Below the pieces are notes generated by a model. It saw nothing but the letters and a program-made list of their open reading frames with translations. It ran no database searches and was not told the DNA's origin. From Nostoc sp. MG11 (GTDB lineage: Bacteria > Cyanobacteriota > Cyanobacteriia > Cyanobacteriales > Nostocaceae), in the NCBI RefSeq assembly GCF_014904695.1, contig NZ_JACXXN010000004.1:372001-436000 (forward strand): a stretch of DNA of 64,000 nt. Reading direction: 5' to 3'. The stretch's first letter is position 1. Every line of letters starts with the position of its first letter. Positions 45,496 through 54,807 of this stretch are shown piece by piece. Both the position numbers and the translations under genes were made by a program.

Positions 45496-47238
45496 ATGCA
45501 GGCAATCCAGCGTGTACTGGGGAGTTTAAATACTTACCGATGGACTTCGCTGGGAGCCTTAGTTAGCTTGTTACTCTTGACGGTTGCTAACGCGGCTACC
45601 CCCCAACTCTTTCGCTGGGGAATTGATCAAGGTATTGTCAAACAAAATTTACAAATTGTACTTTACAGCGCTGGCTGGATGGTAGTCGCGGCGATCGCTC
45701 GCGGTTTATTTAACTTTGGACAAAGCTATTGGGCAGAAGCAGCGTCTCAAGGTGTTGCTTATAACCTGCGAAACAAGATTTTCAGTAAGATTCAAAATCT
45801 TAGTTTTAGCTATCATGACCAAGCACAGACCTCTCAACTGCTAACCCGCGTTACCAGCGACATTGAGCAGATTCGTACTTTTGTTGGTACTAGCCTGATT
45901 CAAGTCATCGGTGCAGTTGTAACATTGGTAAGTATTGCGGTAATTTTGCTGGTGATGAATTGGGAACTGGCGCTGATTACCTTGACGGTAGTGCCTCTAT
46001 CAGGATGGTTGATGGCGCGATTCATTAGCCAAAATAATGGATTGTTCCGGCAAGTCCAAGAGCAGCTGAGTGATCTGAATGCCGTATTACAAGAGAACTT
46101 GGTGGGGATACGGGTGGTAAAAGCGTTTGTGCGGGAGTCCGCCGAAACGAAGCGTTACACTACCATGAATGATGCCTTAGTCAAGGCAAATATGAAGACG
46201 ATTAGCGCCATTCGCAATACATTCCCGTTTATCTTTTTAATGAGTAATTTGGTGACGCTGGCAGTTTTCGGCTATGGGGGGGCGCAGGTAATTGGGAATA
46301 GGTTCTCTATTGGTGAACTGGTGGCGTTTAACTCTTACCTAGCGTTGATTCTCCAACCAATTTTGTTGATTGGGTTTGCTGCACCAGCGATTGCTCAGGC
46401 GGCTGCTTCTGCTGAACGAATCTACGAAGTGGTGGATGCAGAAGTTGAAATTCGCGATCGCCCCGATACTGTCCCATTTACAAGTTGCGGTGGCAGAATC
46501 ACCTTTGAGAACGTTTCCTTTCGCTATCCGGGAGCGACAACTGAAACTCTCAAAGAGGTTTCCTTTGAAACAAAACCCAATGAGCTAATAGCCGTCCTGG
46601 GAATGACTGGTTCTGGAAAAAGCACAATTATGAACCTGATTCCCCGCTTTTACGATGTCACAAAGGGAGCGGTTCGCATTGACGGCTGCGATGTTCGAGA
46701 TTTCACATTGAAAAGTCTGAGATCTTGCATTGGCATTGTGTTTCAAGAAACCACACTGTTCTCTGGCACGATCCGCGAGAATATTGTCTATGCAAAACCG
46801 AATGCAACCCTAGAGGAAGTAATTGAGGTTGCCAAAACTGCACAAATTCACGATTTCATCACCAGTTTACCTGATGGCTACGAGACGATTGTCGGTGAAC
46901 GCGGCATTGGTTTATCTGGTGGACAAAAGCAACGGATTGCGATCGCCCGCACCTTACTAACCGACTACGGTATTCTGATTTTGGATGACAGCACTTCTGC
47001 TGTGGATGCCAAAACAGCTGCTCAGATTCAAGCGGCGCTAGATCGCCTAATGTGCCAAAAAGCTTGCACGACCTTTGTCGTAGCTCAGCGCATTAGTACT
47101 GTGCAGAATGCTGATCGCATTTTTCTCATGGATAAAGGACGATTGGTAGCACAAGGTACTCATGAGGAATTAATGCAAACAAGCCCGCTCTACGGTGTGA
47201 TTTTGGAATCTCAAGTCAAGCAAAAGGTGAAAAAATGA
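45496..47238 (+). CDS. ABC exporter half-transporter, non-canonical ATP site subunit
   Basis: A 580-residue type I exporter half (membrane domain about 15-300, ATPase about 335-575). Seen: Walker A GMTGSGKS, signature LSGGQKQ and Walker B ILILDDST, where the catalytic Glu is Asp. This is the pattern of the degenerate-site subunit in heterodimers such as BmrC or TM287. The next gene has the complementary pattern (altered signature, normal Glu). The start is uncertain: ATG 45496, with AGGAAAA upstream, is preferred; the frame is open to GTG 45370. Substrates of the family are drugs, lipids or peptides. Confidence 0.85.
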   Translation: MQAIQRVLGSLNTYRWTSLGALVSLLLLTVANAATPQLFRWGIDQGIVKQNLQIVLYSAGWMVVAAIARGLFNFGQSYWAEAASQGVAYNLRNKIFSKIQNLSFSYHDQAQTSQLLTRVTSDIEQIRTFVGTSLIQVIGAVVTLVSIAVILLVMNWELALITLTVVPLSGWLMARFISQNNGLFRQVQEQLSDLNAVLQENLVGIRVVKAFVRESAETKRYTTMNDALVKANMKTISAIRNTFPFIFLMSNLVTLAVFGYGGAQVIGNRFSIGELVAFNSYLALILQPILLIGFAAPAIAQAAASAERIYEVVDAEVEIRDRPDTVPFTSCGGRITFENVSFRYPGATTETLKEVSFETKPNELIAVLGMTGSGKSTIMNLIPRFYDVTKGAVRIDGCDVRDFTLKSLRSCIGIVFQETTLFSGTIRENIVYAKPNATLEEVIEVAKTAQIHDFITSLPDGYETIVGERGIGLSGGQKQRIAIARTLLTDYGILILDDSTSAVDAKTAAQIQAALDRLMCQKACTTFVVAQRISTVQNADRIFLMDKGRLVAQGTHEELMQTSPLYGVILESQVKQKVKK

Positions 47239-47316
47239 TCCCAAATTAGGATAAGTAGTATTATTTAACATTTCTGTATTTAATCTAAAATCCAAAATCT
47301 AAAATCCAAAATTGGT

Positions 47317-49104
47317 ATGAGAGGCACTGTTCCTGTTGTTGCATCCGAGCAAAAACCGAGTCAGCAACTTTCCACACTGCGGCGCTTTTTGCAATACCTG
47401 CGACCATATCGCAAAGAAATTCCCATCGCCCTCACATTAGTATTGACCGGTGCTGCAACCCAGGCAATTGGGCCGTTCTTACTCGGCTGGTCGATTGATC
47501 ACTTGATTGCACAGGGGAACTTGTCGGGACTACTCCAGCTCTTGGGGCTACTGGGACTAATCTACGGACTTGGTGTCTGGGCAATCCGGGGTCAGATTAT
47601 TCGAGTTGGCTGGATTATGCAGCGATTGCTGGCTCAATTGAGGCAAGACATTTTTACTAAAATCCAGAGTCTACCGCTGAGCTTTTTTGATCGCAGCGAA
47701 GCGGGTGATTTAATGAGCCGCCTGCTGAATGATGTCAGTACTGTGAATCAGGCTTTTGGGCAGACTGTTGCTCAAATGCTGGGCAACACTTTCAGTTTGG
47801 TGGGCATTGTCATTGCTATGCTCGCAATTAACCTGCAACTTGGTTTATTGAGCAACTTGGTTGTGCCATTGATGATTTTTACTACGAGCTTGTTTGCGCG
47901 TTGGGCAAGAGCCAGATTTCGCGTTACCCGACAGACGATTGGTGAACTTTCTGCCAAGTTGGAAGAAGATATTGGCAGTGTCCGAGAAGCACAGGCATTT
48001 AATCGGGTAAATCTCAACATCCAAGAATTCGAGATTCTCAACGCCGCAAATCGTGATGCTAACGTCGAGGCTGTGGCAATTACTGCTGCATTTTTGCCAT
48101 CAATCGATTTTCTCAACACCCTAGCAACCGCAGGTGTACTAGCGTATGGTGGCTATCTTGCTGTCACCGGAGGAGCAACAGTCGGTGTTGTGACATCCTT
48201 CTTGCTTTATGTTCAGTTGTTCTTCCGTCCTATCCAGATTCTCAGCCAGTTTTACACTCAAGCTCAGTCTGCTTTTGCCGGATTAGAGCGGATATTCTTA
48301 CTGCTAGATGAACCGTCGCAACTCAAAGATGCGCCCGATGCCACTGAAATGCCGCCGATTCAGGGTGAAGTGACATTTGAGAATGTCAAGTTTGGCTATA
48401 ACCCAAATCAATTAGTCCTCAAAGGGGTGAATTTGCACGCCCAACCAGGACAGATGATTGCATTAGTGGGAGCGACTGGATCTGGCAAAACTACGATTAT
48501 TAACCTGATTTTGCGTTTTTATGATGTGTCTGACGGTGCTGTGAAAATTGATGGTATTGATGTACGTAGCGTCACTCAAGCAAGTCTCCGGCGTCAGATT
48601 GGCATCGTCCTACAGGATAATATTTTGTTCAGCGGTACTGTAGCTGAAAATATTGCTTTTGGCTCTCCTCATGCCACCCAAGCCGATATCGAAGCAGCGG
48701 CTCAGATGGCGAATGTACATGAGTTTGTTACTTCATTACCACAGGGTTACACAACTAAATTAGGTGAACGGGGAGCACCCCTGAGCCAGGGACAACGCCA
48801 ACTTATTAGCATTGCCCGTGCGGTGTTAATCAACCCCCGAATTCTCATTCTCGATGAAGCAACTAGCAGCATCGATACCCGTACAGAAGCACTCGTGCAA
48901 AGTGCGATCGCCCGCTTACTCCAAGGTCGAACCAGCTTCGTGATTGCCCACCGCCTCAGCACCGTTACCCAAGCAAATCAAGTGTTAGTAATTCAGCAGG
49001 GACAAATCATCGAGCAGGGAACCCACACAGAACTCATCAGTAAACAGGGTGTCTATGCAAATCTCTATGCCCTTCAACTTGGTGCAGCAACCACATCTGT
49101 TTGA
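47317..49104 (+). CDS. ABC exporter half-transporter, catalytic subunit
   Basis: A 595-residue partner of the preceding gene, 78 bp downstream. Seen: N-terminal six-helix domain (about 35-325), Walker A GATGSGKT, signature LSQGQRQ (second Gly of LSGGQ replaced by Gln), Walker B ILILDEAT with the catalytic Glu, and H-loop IAHRLST. The altered signature pairs with the Asp-type Walker B of the first protein, as in known heterodimeric exporters, so only one of two ATP sites should hydrolyse well. A multidrug or lipid exporter is likely. Confidence 0.87.
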   Translation: MRGTVPVVASEQKPSQQLSTLRRFLQYLRPYRKEIPIALTLVLTGAATQAIGPFLLGWSIDHLIAQGNLSGLLQLLGLLGLIYGLGVWAIRGQIIRVGWIMQRLLAQLRQDIFTKIQSLPLSFFDRSEAGDLMSRLLNDVSTVNQAFGQTVAQMLGNTFSLVGIVIAMLAINLQLGLLSNLVVPLMIFTTSLFARWARARFRVTRQTIGELSAKLEEDIGSVREAQAFNRVNLNIQEFEILNAANRDANVEAVAITAAFLPSIDFLNTLATAGVLAYGGYLAVTGGATVGVVTSFLLYVQLFFRPIQILSQFYTQAQSAFAGLERIFLLLDEPSQLKDAPDATEMPPIQGEVTFENVKFGYNPNQLVLKGVNLHAQPGQMIALVGATGSGKTTIINLILRFYDVSDGAVKIDGIDVRSVTQASLRRQIGIVLQDNILFSGTVAENIAFGSPHATQADIEAAAQMANVHEFVTSLPQGYTTKLGERGAPLSQGQRQLISIARAVLINPRILILDEATSSIDTRTEALVQSAIARLLQGRTSFVIAHRLSTVTQANQVLVIQQGQIIEQGTHTELISKQGVYANLYALQLGAATTSV

Positions 49105-49415
49105 GGAAGAAGACAGAGGTGCAGAGGGGAAAGACTTGCTGCAACTTCCCCCCTACTTGCCATCTACAGCAGTTGGCATTTTCATGAATCACATTGTAGA
49201 GACGTTACATGTAACGTCTCTACAGGGTTTCGGGAAATGAATTGCACGAAGTCTATTAATTTTGATTGTTACTTTCAAGTCTATAAACATAGCTGTTTCT
49301 AAAATTACATAGTTATTACAATTACTTATATTTTATTCCTCCCATTGCTGCCGTAATTGGGAAATCACTGTGATGTTGGCTTGCTTCTGGGTGGTTTAGT
49401 TGTTCCCCCGTTATG
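49105..49415. other. spacer with dispersed repeat
   Basis: GTAGAGACGTTACATGTAACGTCTCTAC (49195-49222), a palindrome of the GTAGAGACGTTGCA family. Otherwise no gene. Confidence 0.55.
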
Positions 49416-49619
49416 CTATCCTTCACTCTTTTTGCTTTTGGATGAATGGGCATTTTTCTGTGAAATCGGCAGATCCAGATCATTTTTAGCTAACCAATCT
49501 TCAATCAGTTCAGCTGTAACGTCAGACATATTCAATCCCTTGAAAAAGCAAACTGTTTTAAACCTGTCTTTTGTTTCAGGTGACAGGTAAACCCTAATTG
49601 AAGCTTCTCCTTGTGCCAC
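49416..49619 (-). CDS. small ribbon-helix-helix (CopG/Arc-like) protein
   Basis: About 67 residues. ASIRVYLSPETKDRFKTVCFFKGLNMSDVTAELIEDWLAKN has the strand plus two helices of a ribbon-helix-helix DNA-binding fold. Start GTG 49619 (VAQGEAS) or TTG 49631; both lack a strong ribosome binding site. Ser/Lys-rich tail. Such proteins are often autorepressors or antitoxin/ParG-like partition proteins; no toxin or ParA gene is next to it. Palindromes at 49640-49720 upstream would suit self-control. Confidence 0.6.
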   Translation of the reverse strand: MAQGEASIRVYLSPETKDRFKTVCFFKGLNMSDVTAELIEDWLAKNDLDLPISQKNAHSSKSKKSEG

Positions 49620-49639
49620 ACTATACCCCAACTAATGAA

Positions 49640-49720
49640 CCTCTTCACTAGTTTATTGGTGCAATGGTTAATAGAGCAAAATTATACATTAGTTGACTAA
49701 TGCACTAGTACACTGGTATG
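49640..49720. promoter_or_regulatory. operator-like palindromes upstream of the RHH gene
   Basis: CATTAGT-TG-ACTAATG (49687-49702) is a perfect palindrome, followed by CACTAGTACACTGG and preceded by CACTAGTTTATTGG (49649-), so related half-sites recur at close spacing. Confidence 0.5.
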
Positions 49721-49999
49721 CTATCACCTATGCCTAAAGAAAGACACACAACAAAGGCAATAGACGCCAGAAAGTGTCAAAGTGGGAAATTAAATATCCA
49801 ATGAGCGAACAAAGCCAATTTTGGCTTATGTTGGCTTAATTCACCTGAAAACAATACTTCTAGACAAACATGAAACCAGACTATGGCTCATGGTAGCTTT
49901 TTGTGATGACTGGGATGAATGTAACGGTTGAACTAAGCAACACACTGGAAACAGTTACTTTAAATTCATCAATTTATCTAGGATAGTAGGAGCTTAAGT
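49721..49999. other. leader region of the Rieske pair
   Basis: No gene; AGGAG stands 7 bases before ATG 50000. Confidence 0.4.
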
Positions 50000-51067
50000 A
50001 TGCTAAAAAACTTCTGGTATGCATGTGAATTCAGCGCGGCTGTTACTAATAAGCCCAAGCAAATTGTGATGTTAAATCAAAGATTTGTCCTCTACCGCAA
50101 TTCTCAAGGGCAAGTCGTAGCATTGAAAAATCAATGTTCTCATCGTGGTGCTGCATTGTCTATGGGCTGGTTAGAAGACGATTGTATCCGTTGTCCCTAT
50201 CATGGATGGAAATTTCAATCTGATGGACAATGCATTGAAATCCCTTCTAATCAACTCGGAACACCCATACCTAAAAAAGCTAATATAAACAGCTACCCAG
50301 TGCAAGAAAAATATGGTTTTGTCTGGCTATTTTATGGGGATTTGCTAGAAGAAGAACGCCCACCAATTCCTCCTTTACCAGAATACGAAGACTCGACTAT
50401 GCATCCCATTTACTTAGAATATGAGATGAAAGCTAACTACACTCGAGTTATAGAAAACGCTCTTGACCCAGCTCATTTGTATGCAGTTCATGCTAATTCT
50501 TTTGGAGCAGGATTCGCACAAGATCCAAGAGTAGAAGACTATATTGTGCAAGATGAAAATTGGGGTATAAGTGCCAAAATTACATACAAAAATCACACTA
50601 AGCCCAAAACTGGTCTATTTAAGTTCTTCTTTCGTCCAACAAACACACAGTTAAATGCAAAAACTAGCTTTTACCTCCCTAACATAACTAAAATTGAGAG
50701 TGATTTTGGTCGTGGCAAAATGATTAATTACGCTATCCACATTCCTGTCGATGACAACACGACCATTAGTAAGCGAATTCAGTTTCGCAACTTTTTTACC
50801 TACTTTTGGGCAGATAGTTTATTCGTGAAGTTTCACCACAAAGTTGGTTTGGAAGATAGGGTAGTAACCGAGTCCCAATTCCCTAGATTATTACCTGATA
50901 CTTTGTTAACAGAAGTCCACGTTCCTGCTGATGCTTTAAGCCTTGCCTATCGCAGGCTTCGCCACAAATATTTATCTCTGGGCTGGGGTTTTAAACTTAA
51001 TAAGAGCGAATCAGACAACTCTAACCAAGAGCAAACACGACTTTCTTACGCCTCCTTGAGAAAATAA
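50000..51067 (+). CDS. Rieske oxygenase, tandem copy 1 (SxtT/PaO-like)
   Basis: A 355-residue Rieske non-heme-iron oxygenase. Seen: cluster ligands CSHRGAALS (about 48-56) and CPYHGWKF (about 67-74), mononuclear iron ligands in ENALDPAHLYAVH (D-x2-H-x4-H, about 154-166), and a C-terminal TEVHVPADALSLAYRRLRHKYL. From memory, that tail resembles the SxtT/GxtA group of cyanobacterial Rieske enzymes. The substrate is unknown. It is followed by a paralogue and by hemF, so all three may serve one path. AGGAG lies before the ATG. Confidence 0.85.
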   Translation: MLKNFWYACEFSAAVTNKPKQIVMLNQRFVLYRNSQGQVVALKNQCSHRGAALSMGWLEDDCIRCPYHGWKFQSDGQCIEIPSNQLGTPIPKKANINSYPVQEKYGFVWLFYGDLLEEERPPIPPLPEYEDSTMHPIYLEYEMKANYTRVIENALDPAHLYAVHANSFGAGFAQDPRVEDYIVQDENWGISAKITYKNHTKPKTGLFKFFFRPTNTQLNAKTSFYLPNITKIESDFGRGKMINYAIHIPVDDNTTISKRIQFRNFFTYFWADSLFVKFHHKVGLEDRVVTESQFPRLLPDTLLTEVHVPADALSLAYRRLRHKYLSLGWGFKLNKSESDNSNQEQTRLSYASLRK

Positions 51068-51238
51068 ATTCAAATTTGATACAAACTCAAACTCGTTTTT
51101 ATAGAGATAATTTTTGTATCTAAAACAAATATAGTGAAATATCGTATAAGTCTACTTTGGATTTCATGATCCATTCACAAATTCCATATCTTTTGCTTAA
51201 GCCTTGATTTTTCTCTCAAAAAAGAATAGGAGCTAAGT

Positions 51239-52309
51239 TTGTTGAAAAACTTTTGGTATGCTTGTGAATTTAGCTTTGCAGTTAACAACAAGCCCAAGCA
51301 AGTTGTGATGTTAAATCAAAGATTTGTCCTCTATCGTAACTCTCAAGGACAAGTCATCGCTATGAAAGACCAGTGTCCTCATCGCGGCGCGGCTTTCTCT
51401 CTGGGCTGGATTGAAGATGACTGTATCCGCTGTCCCTATCATGGATGGAAATTTCAAGCTGATGGACAATGTGTTGAAATCCCTTCTAATGCACCTGGAA
51501 TGCCTATTCCTAAAAGAGCCAGTGTAGATAGCTACCCAGTGCAGGAAAAATATGGTTTTATTTGGTTATTTTATGGTGATTTACCTGAAGAAAAACGGCC
51601 TGCTTTACCAATTTTTCCAGAATACATGGTTTCGACTATGCGTCCTGTTTATGACGAAGGTGTAGATAATGCTAACTATGCTCGTCTTATGGAAGCTAAT
51701 CTAGACTTTACTCATGTCATTGCAGTTCATAGGAAATCTTTTGGTCAGAGAATTCCGATAAATAAAACTATTAAGTATAAAGTTGATAAATACGATTGGG
51801 GTGCAGTTGCTAAGGTGAATTATGAATCATTGGGTAGCTCAAAAAGTTTTTTGAATTTTTTACTAGGTGGACGCCCAGAGTTAAAAACAAGATTGAGCTT
51901 ATATCTACCCAACGTGACTCTAGCAGAAATTAGCATAGGTAGAGATGATAGTTTTGATATCAAGTTCGGTATTTTAGTTGCTCATCTTCCTATCGATGAC
52001 AATACTACTGTTGTCAAACGTGTTTTGTACCGTAATATTTTACCCTTCCCTTGGTTAGATGGTTTTTTTAGAAAGATTGACCACAAACTTGCCCAAGAAG
52101 ATACAGTAGTAGTTGCAACTTTAAATTCTCAAGCAATGCCCCAAATATCAGAGGAACTTCATGTTGCTGCTGATGCTTTAGATATTACTTTTCGCAAGTT
52201 TTTTCAAAAATATTTAATACAATCCTCTACATCAGACGTCGATAGCCAAAGCTCTCCTAGTGAAGAATGTTCGGAACTTTTAACATTACGGGAAGTTACT
52301 TACAAATGA
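51239..52309 (+). CDS. Rieske oxygenase, tandem copy 2
   Basis: A 356-residue paralogue of the preceding gene: ligands CPHRGAAFS and CPYHGWKF, iron site EANLDFTHVIAVH, and tail SEELHVAADALDITFRKFFQKYL. It starts with TTG 51239, which aligns with the ATG of copy 1 (M/L-L-K-N-F-W), with AGGAG six bases upstream; the second codon is also TTG. The N-terminal Rieske half is nearly identical between copies, while the catalytic half differs, pointing to different substrates or successive steps. Confidence 0.85.
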   Translation: MLKNFWYACEFSFAVNNKPKQVVMLNQRFVLYRNSQGQVIAMKDQCPHRGAAFSLGWIEDDCIRCPYHGWKFQADGQCVEIPSNAPGMPIPKRASVDSYPVQEKYGFIWLFYGDLPEEKRPALPIFPEYMVSTMRPVYDEGVDNANYARLMEANLDFTHVIAVHRKSFGQRIPINKTIKYKVDKYDWGAVAKVNYESLGSSKSFLNFLLGGRPELKTRLSLYLPNVTLAEISIGRDDSFDIKFGILVAHLPIDDNTTVVKRVLYRNILPFPWLDGFFRKIDHKLAQEDTVVVATLNSQAMPQISEELHVAADALDITFRKFFQKYLIQSSTSDVDSQSSPSEECSELLTLREVTYK

Positions 52310-52483
52310 GGTTATTACCTAACGAAAATCATCTTGTCGTTTATTCAAATGGCACTGCGGATACTCTATAAACTACCAATATCTTGCAGCAGCGATCGCT
52401 AATCAGTAAAGATTTATTCTTGGACGGTTCTTAACTCGACAATCAATAGCAGAACAAGACTTAATTAATGTGAGGAGATAAGC

Positions 52484-53488
52484 ATGACCAATGTCCTAGA
52501 AAAATCAGTAAAACAACAGCCACTAATACGCGGTATAGCCGATAAAATTTTCAGACAGATGTTTGAAAACACTTGCCAAGCTCTTGAGGCGGTAGATGGT
52601 AAAGAGTTGCTCGAACAGTCTTGGAATCGCGATAAAAATGGCATTTGGACTGTTGGTGAAAGTAGTGAGGATGCTATATATATTGACCGTGCTTTGCACA
52701 ACGGTAATGTCTTTGAAAAGGTGGGAGTTAACTATGTAGCAATAGAGGGTGAATTACCTCCTGGAACTTCTTTTCAGCAATCAGGTGCAGTTGCTACAGC
52801 AGTAGCAGATAGAATAACTAGTGATAAAGGGAGCCGTTTTTTTGCCACAGGCTCTAGCTTTGTTATCCATCCTCATAACCCGATGGTACCTACTGCTCAT
52901 GTTAACTATCGTTATTTCCAGATTAATAATGACAACCAACCTATTTATTGGTGGTTTGGCGGCGGAGCAGACCTAACACCATCCTACTTTTTTGAAGAAG
53001 ATGCAGTTCATTTTCATAAGGTACATAAAGAGGTTTGCGACAAGCATGACTATTCTTATTACCCCCGCTTCAAAAAGTGGTGTGACGAATACTTTCACAT
53101 ACCCCATCGAGGTGAAAGCAGAGGCATAGGTGGAATTTTCTTCGACCATCTAAATGAGGGCAATCCTCAAGAACTTCTTTCCTTGATTACAAATTGTGCA
53201 GAGGCTTTTCTTCCCGCCTATATGCCAATTGTAGAAAGACGCAAGGATATGACCTTTACAGAAGAGAACAAGTATTGGCAGCGTCTTGTGCGTGGGCGCT
53301 ATGTAGAATTTATTTTGTCATGCGATCGCGGTATCCGTTTCGGTCTAGCAAGCGGTATGGTTAAGCAGCAGAGTGTATTTAATTGTATGCCTCCTGCTGC
53401 TAGTTGGGAATATGACGATCAACCTGTTCCTGGTAGTAAGGAAGCAATGCTAAGAGAAGTGCTGAAAAATCCTAGAGATTGGTTATAA
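52484..53488 (+). CDS. hemF: oxygen-dependent coproporphyrinogen III oxidase
   Basis: A 334-residue HemF. Seen: SSFVIHPHNPMVPTAHVNYRYF, WWFGGGADLTPSYFFEEDAVHFHK, RGIGGIFFDHLNE and the C-terminal PPAASWEYD, all family landmarks. It would oxidatively decarboxylate coproporphyrinogen III in haem and chlorophyll synthesis. GAGGAG lies before the ATG. Its place between Rieske oxygenases and a flavin oxidase, rather than with haem genes, is unusual and may mean an extra, path-specific or stress-time copy. Confidence 0.9.
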   Translation: MTNVLEKSVKQQPLIRGIADKIFRQMFENTCQALEAVDGKELLEQSWNRDKNGIWTVGESSEDAIYIDRALHNGNVFEKVGVNYVAIEGELPPGTSFQQSGAVATAVADRITSDKGSRFFATGSSFVIHPHNPMVPTAHVNYRYFQINNDNQPIYWWFGGGADLTPSYFFEEDAVHFHKVHKEVCDKHDYSYYPRFKKWCDEYFHIPHRGESRGIGGIFFDHLNEGNPQELLSLITNCAEAFLPAYMPIVERRKDMTFTEENKYWQRLVRGRYVEFILSCDRGIRFGLASGMVKQQSVFNCMPPAASWEYDDQPVPGSKEAMLREVLKNPRDWL

Positions 53489-53854
53489 ATTTCTCAATAC
53501 TGATAGTTATTTGGGATTTATAGTCACCTTATGCACAGAAAATAAGATAGTCATTGCTGAAATGAAAAAAACAAAATCAGTGGATGTAAGGCCAAAAGCC
53601 AAAATTACTTTGAGTAATCGCTCAAAACTCTCTAAACAGCCTTTACAAAAAACAGCAAAAAACTTTCTTCTAGAAAAGACGAGATGGCACAGAGATATAA
53701 CTAGTGAACTCGAAATAGATATTGCATTATCCTGCCTTAATGTTTGTAGATATATGCTTATTTGGATAATTTGGCTGTGCTTTTATGCCAGCAGGTAAAG
53801 TTTACCCTCTAAGACTAAGTAGGTAGGTATAATTAAACATCAAATAAAATCCTC

Positions 53855-53918
53855 GTTCGTAGTGAGCGATTCATCGCTCAAAATAAGGATTATCAGGACT
53901 AAAGTCCTTACTACGAAC
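53855..53918. repeat. GTTCGTAGT-ended inverted repeat element
   Basis: GTTCGTAGTGAGCGATTCAT... and ...CCTTACTACGAAC are inverted ends; inner TGAGCG/CGCTCA and GGACT/AGTCC pairs form stems. Confidence 0.55.
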
Positions 53919-53924
53919 TTTAAT

Positions 53925-54009
53925 AGGACTTACGCGCACAAGTGGCGGAAGAATCAAACCGCAGAGGCACAGAGGAATGAGAGTTTGAGAGGTATTTTGC
54001 GTAAGTCCT
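53925..54009. mobile_element. MITE with AGGACTTACGC ends
   Basis: AGGACTTACGC (53925-53935) and GCGTAAGTCCT (53999-54009), perfect 11-bp ends, with an internal CGCAGAGGCACAGAGG arm. Same end type as 59691-59806. Confidence 0.65.
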
Positions 54010-54072
54010 GTTTAATTTATTTATGCCTAGCTACTTATTTGGTAGTGAGTTTAACAAAAGAGAGTAATTAGA

Positions 54073-54705
54073 ATGGAAAATGACTTAGTTACAGGCAATC
54101 TTCGGATGGAAGATATCATCAACATTGATGAATCGAAAGCCATAAAGTTGTTTAGAAACAGATTTGAAAGATATAAAAAACTGGTAGATGAAATAGGAGA
54201 TGAAGCCGCTTTTGAAAAGATGATGGAAAAATATCCTCAACAACAAAAAGCGTTGATGGGTACTTTCATTGATAACAATACCCTATCTCAAGGTTTTAAA
54301 AAAGCGGCTCCTTTACTAGGACTGATGGGCTTTGTTATGGAAGTAGTAGATATTTCTCAGAATGAAATAGATGCAGCATTAGAAATTCAAAGAGTTTGTC
54401 CAGTTTTATCTATCGCTAAAGAGTATGGTTTCGCTCAGCCGTGTCGTGTCTTCTGTGAAATGGAACAAGAAGCAACTAAAAGAGCTTTTCCTGGTATCAA
54501 GGCGGTGATTCTTAGTAAACAAGCAGAAGGTGATTGTGTTTGTGTATTTAAATATGAAAGACCAACTAATAAAGCGATAGCATCAACTACACATATACAA
54601 AGCGTTTTTTCTCAATTATTAGACCGCGTTTTCAGTCTAGTTGGACTAGTTCCTAGTTTGATAAATATTGGTATCAAGATGCTCAAATTACGGCGACTAA
54701 ATTGA
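54073..54705 (+). CDS. ATC-hydrolase-like protein (PF14196 type)
   Basis: A 210-residue protein. The centre and C-terminal half resemble the L-2-amino-thiazoline-4-carboxylic acid hydrolase family: CPVLSIAKEYGF, CRVFCEMEQEATKRAFPGIKAVILSKQAEGDCVCVFKYE, with the closing G-D-x-C-x-C/D-F pattern. The N-terminal part is helical and charged; a hydrophobic C-terminal stretch may touch membranes. The family also sits in natural-product clusters with unknown chemistry. It stands between HemF and the flavin oxidase on the same strand. Confidence 0.6.
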   Translation: MENDLVTGNLRMEDIINIDESKAIKLFRNRFERYKKLVDEIGDEAAFEKMMEKYPQQQKALMGTFIDNNTLSQGFKKAAPLLGLMGFVMEVVDISQNEIDAALEIQRVCPVLSIAKEYGFAQPCRVFCEMEQEATKRAFPGIKAVILSKQAEGDCVCVFKYERPTNKAIASTTHIQSVFSQLLDRVFSLVGLVPSLINIGIKMLKLRRLN

Positions 54706-54807
54706 ATTTAAATGGTGGTTTTTGTCAAATGGGGTTTGATGGCGATCGCTAGCGAGATTCATTAATTTTGCATACATTTTTTAAATCAAAATTTTAGGAT
54801 TCTTTTT

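Larger units (their letters stand above)
53489..54072. other. spacer with doubtful small frame and repeats
   Basis: A frame at 53562-53798 (MKKTKSVDVRPKAK..., basic N-terminus, C-terminal hydrophobic helix, 78 residues) could be a small membrane protein but has no clear ribosome binding site. The right part holds two dispersed elements (53855-53918 and 53925-54009). Confidence 0.35.
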
